A DNA stretch of 64,000 bases from Flavobacterium sp. LC2016-13 (GTDB lineage Bacteria; Bacteroidota; Bacteroidia; Flavobacteriales; Flavobacteriaceae): positions 1 to 64,000 of the forward strand of contig NZ_WMDQ01000007.1 of NCBI RefSeq assembly GCF_009707955.1, in the 5' to 3' direction. Below are positions 62,355-64,000 of the stretch, one piece after another; the first letter of the stretch is position 1; every line of letters starts with the position of its first letter. The notes under the pieces were generated by a model, which was not told the DNA's origin, ran no database searches, and saw only the letters and a program-made list of their open reading frames with translations. The translations under genes were made by a program, and so were the position numbers.

Positions 62355-63512
62355 TTAGTAACTCATTTCAACGATAGATTTTACCTTATCTAAAGTTACC
62401 AATTGATTTTCTCCTAAACCTTTCCAGCCTCTTTCATCAAAACGATTTACGATAAAATCTGCAGTATTGCTATAGTTTTCTGTGTATTGCGAAAGTTTAG
62501 TATCCATTCCCATTGTATGGAAAAATTCAACAGTTTTATTGATTGCTTCTTTAGCAACTTCATCTTCTGAACCAGTTAGGTTAAAAATCCTTCTTCCGTA
62601 TTGTGCCAGTTTTCCTTTTTTAGTTTCAAACATAACAGTATATAAACTTGGGCCAATAATCGCTAAAGTTCTCGCATGGTCAATTTCATACAAAGCTGTT
62701 AATTCGTGACCAATCATGTGGGTTGCCCAATCAGAAGGAACTCCTTTTTGAATCAGTCCGTTTAATGCCATTGTACAGCTCCACATAAAGTTCGAAGCCA
62801 AAGCATAATCTGCCGGATTTTCTACCACTTTTGGACCAACTTCAATTAACGTTTGTAAAATACCTTCAGCAATTCTGTCTTGTAAATAACCTTCATGCGG
62901 ATACGTTAAATATTGTTCCATTACGTGTGTAAAAGCATCAACAACACCATTTTGCAATTGTCTTTTTGGCAAAGATGTAATTACGGTCGGATCACAAATA
63001 GAGAATTTCGGAAACAAAGCGCTTCCGCCAAAAGCCAGTTTTTCCTGAGTCGATTTAATTGTAACTACAGAACCTGAATTCATTTCACTTCCTGTCGCAG
63101 GCAAAGTCAAAACAGTTCCAAAAGGCACCGCGTTTTCTTTAATCAGAATTCGTTTTTGTAAAATATCAATCGGATTTCCGTCAAAATTTACTGCAGCCGA
63201 AATAAATTTCACACCATCAATAACAGATCCGCCACCAACAGCCAGAATAAAATCTATTTTCTCTGCTTTAATAACTTCAACAGCTTTCATTAAAGTTTCA
63301 AAATGCGGATTTGGCTCAATTCCACCAAATTCAACAATATCAAAACCTTTTAAGTTATTGATAACTTGTTCATGAACTCCATTTTTAAAAATACTTCCAC
63401 CACCATAAGCCAATAATATTTTGGCGCCTTTAGGCACTAAAGTAGAAAGTTTTTCAATTTGTCCTTTTCCGAAAATTAAATTCGTCGGATTGTATAATTC
63501 AAAGTTTAGCAT
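62355..63512 (-). CDS. yqhD: Iron-containing NAD(P)H-dependent alcohol/aldehyde dehydrogenase, YqhD type
   Basis: 385 residues. Group III metal-dependent alcohol dehydrogenase. Close to YqhD in pattern: 'LIFGKGQIEKL', 'ILLAYGGGSIFKNGV', 'FGGIEPNPHFETLMKAV', 'ILAVGGGSVIDGVKF' (NADP loop), 'LTLPATGSEMNSGSVVT', 'DAFTHVMEQYL' and 'HMIGHELTALYEIDHARTLAI' with the metal-binding His residues. It reduces reactive aldehydes in the cytoplasm using NADPH. Preceded by a DJ-1/PfpI-like gene on the same strand, which would also fit defence against aldehydes. Confidence 0.93.
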   Translation of the reverse strand: MLNFELYNPTNLIFGKGQIEKLSTLVPKGAKILLAYGGGSIFKNGVHEQVINNLKGFDIVEFGGIEPNPHFETLMKAVEVIKAEKIDFILAVGGGSVIDGVKFISAAVNFDGNPIDILQKRILIKENAVPFGTVLTLPATGSEMNSGSVVTIKSTQEKLAFGGSALFPKFSICDPTVITSLPKRQLQNGVVDAFTHVMEQYLTYPHEGYLQDRIAEGILQTLIEVGPKVVENPADYALASNFMWSCTMALNGLIQKGVPSDWATHMIGHELTALYEIDHARTLAIIGPSLYTVMFETKKGKLAQYGRRIFNLTGSEDEVAKEAINKTVEFFHTMGMDTKLSQYTENYSNTADFIVNRFDERGWKGLGENQLVTLDKVKSIVEMSY

Positions 63513-63536
63513 TTTTTTTGAGTTTCTAAGATGCTA

Positions 63537-63552
63537 TCCCGAAGCTTCGGGA
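63537..63552. repeat. Small 16-bp perfect palindrome
   Basis: TCCCGAAGCTTCGGGA, flanked by CTA..CTAAG so that it appears to interrupt a GCTAAGGGACTAAG-like sequence. Related forms occur at 42889 and 45114. Confidence 0.6.
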
Positions 63553-63697
63553 CTAAGGGACTAAGTTTTTTTTCTTTGAACTTATCCAGTAAACTTAGCA
63601 TCATTATTTATTTAAATTTTTATTAATTAAAGAAAATAAGAGATTGAGTTTTTAAGCTGCTAAGTAAAAACCTTAGAACCTTAGCAACTCAGTACCT

Positions 63698-64000
63698 TTA
63701 TTTTAATTTTTCTAGTAATTTACCAGCCACCAATTTAGATGAAGCAGGATTTTGTCCAGTAATTAAAAGTCCGTCTTCAACAGCATAAGGTTGCCAGTTT
63801 TCCCCTTTTGAGAATTTAGCACCATTTTGAGTTAAAGCATCTTCTAGTAAAAAAGGAACCACTTTAGTTAAACCTACGGCTTCTTCTTCTGTATTGGTAA
63901 AACCAGTTACTTTTTTATCTTTCACTAAAAATTCTCCATTCACTTTTACGTTTTTCAAAACAGCCGGAGCGTGACAAACGAAAGCTACCGGTTTTTTATG
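63698..64000 (-). CDS. DJ-1/PfpI family protein, C-terminal part (5' end outside window)
   Basis: The frame is open to the window edge, so about the last 100 residues are seen. The nucleophile-elbow Cys lies in 'VAFVCHAPAVL', and the rest ('GEFLVKDKKVTGFTNTEEEA', 'PFLLEDALTQNGAKFSKG', 'DGLLITGQNPASSKLVAGKLL') matches Hsp31/class I glutamine-amidotransferase-like proteins. Relatives act as glyoxalases, deglycases or chaperones. It lies upstream of yqhD on the same strand, 185 bases away. Confidence 0.88.
   Translation of the reverse strand, partial: HKKPVAFVCHAPAVLKNVKVNGEFLVKDKKVTGFTNTEEEAVGLTKVVPFLLEDALTQNGAKFSKGENWQPYAVEDGLLITGQNPASSKLVAGKLLEKLK

Noticed and set aside
63698..64000. Small complete 86-residue protein
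   Set aside because: The frame continues to the window edge and contains the family Cys motif upstream of the internal TTG, so it is a truncated DJ-1/PfpI gene.

Overview
The window looks like chromosomal DNA of a Flavobacterium-type member of the Bacteroidota. The evidence is low GC content, SusC/SusD proteins, type IX secretion (T9SS) C-terminal sorting domains, weak Shine-Dalgarno sites, and repeated matches to the flavobacterial -7 promoter motif TAnnTTTG. No rRNA, tRNA, CRISPR array, prophage or transposase gene was found.

Layout. Positions 1-7710 hold three neighbouring secreted proteins, the first cut by the window edge, that share one C-terminal module ending in a T9SS sorting domain. 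Positions 7773-17000 are mostly housekeeping: a JmjC/cupin-like protein, bioB, a small membrane protein, ribF, a secreted metzincin protease, a ComF-type phosphoribosyltransferase and glyS. Positions 17009-21082 form a signalling cluster: a LytTR regulator whose phospho-acceptor Asp is Glu, an 85-residue exported peptide, a TPR-lipoprotein histidine kinase and its overlapping response regulator. Positions 21172-27191 hold thiL, a PfkB-type sugar kinase, a DinB-like protein, a WYL regulator and lepA.

Positions 27355-56979 are the main feature: a polysaccharide utilization locus of about 30 kb whose enzyme set fits acetylated fucogalactoxyloglucan. Two tandem Nudix-fold regulators with broken catalytic boxes are divergent from xylB-xylA-susC-susD-lipoprotein. 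These are followed by GH2, GH31 (alpha-xylosidase type), GH97, GH39, GH3, GH5, an SGNH esterase resembling family CE20, GH43 and GH95. The predicted sequence is: GH5 cuts the backbone at the surface; SusC/D and the lipoprotein import oligosaccharides; esterase, GH95, GH2, GH43, GH31 and GH3 trim acetyl, fucose, galactose, arabinose, xylose and glucose; XylA and XylB metabolise the released xylose. The specificities are inferred from families and context.

Positions 57128-64000 hold a Panacea (SocA-like) gene coupled to a two-helix membrane protein, a possible toxin-antitoxin pair, then cvpA-like, pheS, two conserved hypotheticals, gpsA, a YqhD-like alcohol dehydrogenase and a partial DJ-1/PfpI protein.

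The gaps are rich in palindromic repeats: a two-hairpin CCTAACAGG element in three gaps (plus one lone hairpin in a fourth), 16-18-bp palindromes that interrupt other repeats, a branched fold at 54329-54441, and long inverted repeats that differ in sequence from gap to gap. Several start codons (ribF, the metalloprotease, the histidine kinase, cvpA) were reassigned because a -7 motif overlaps or lies downstream of the longest-frame start.
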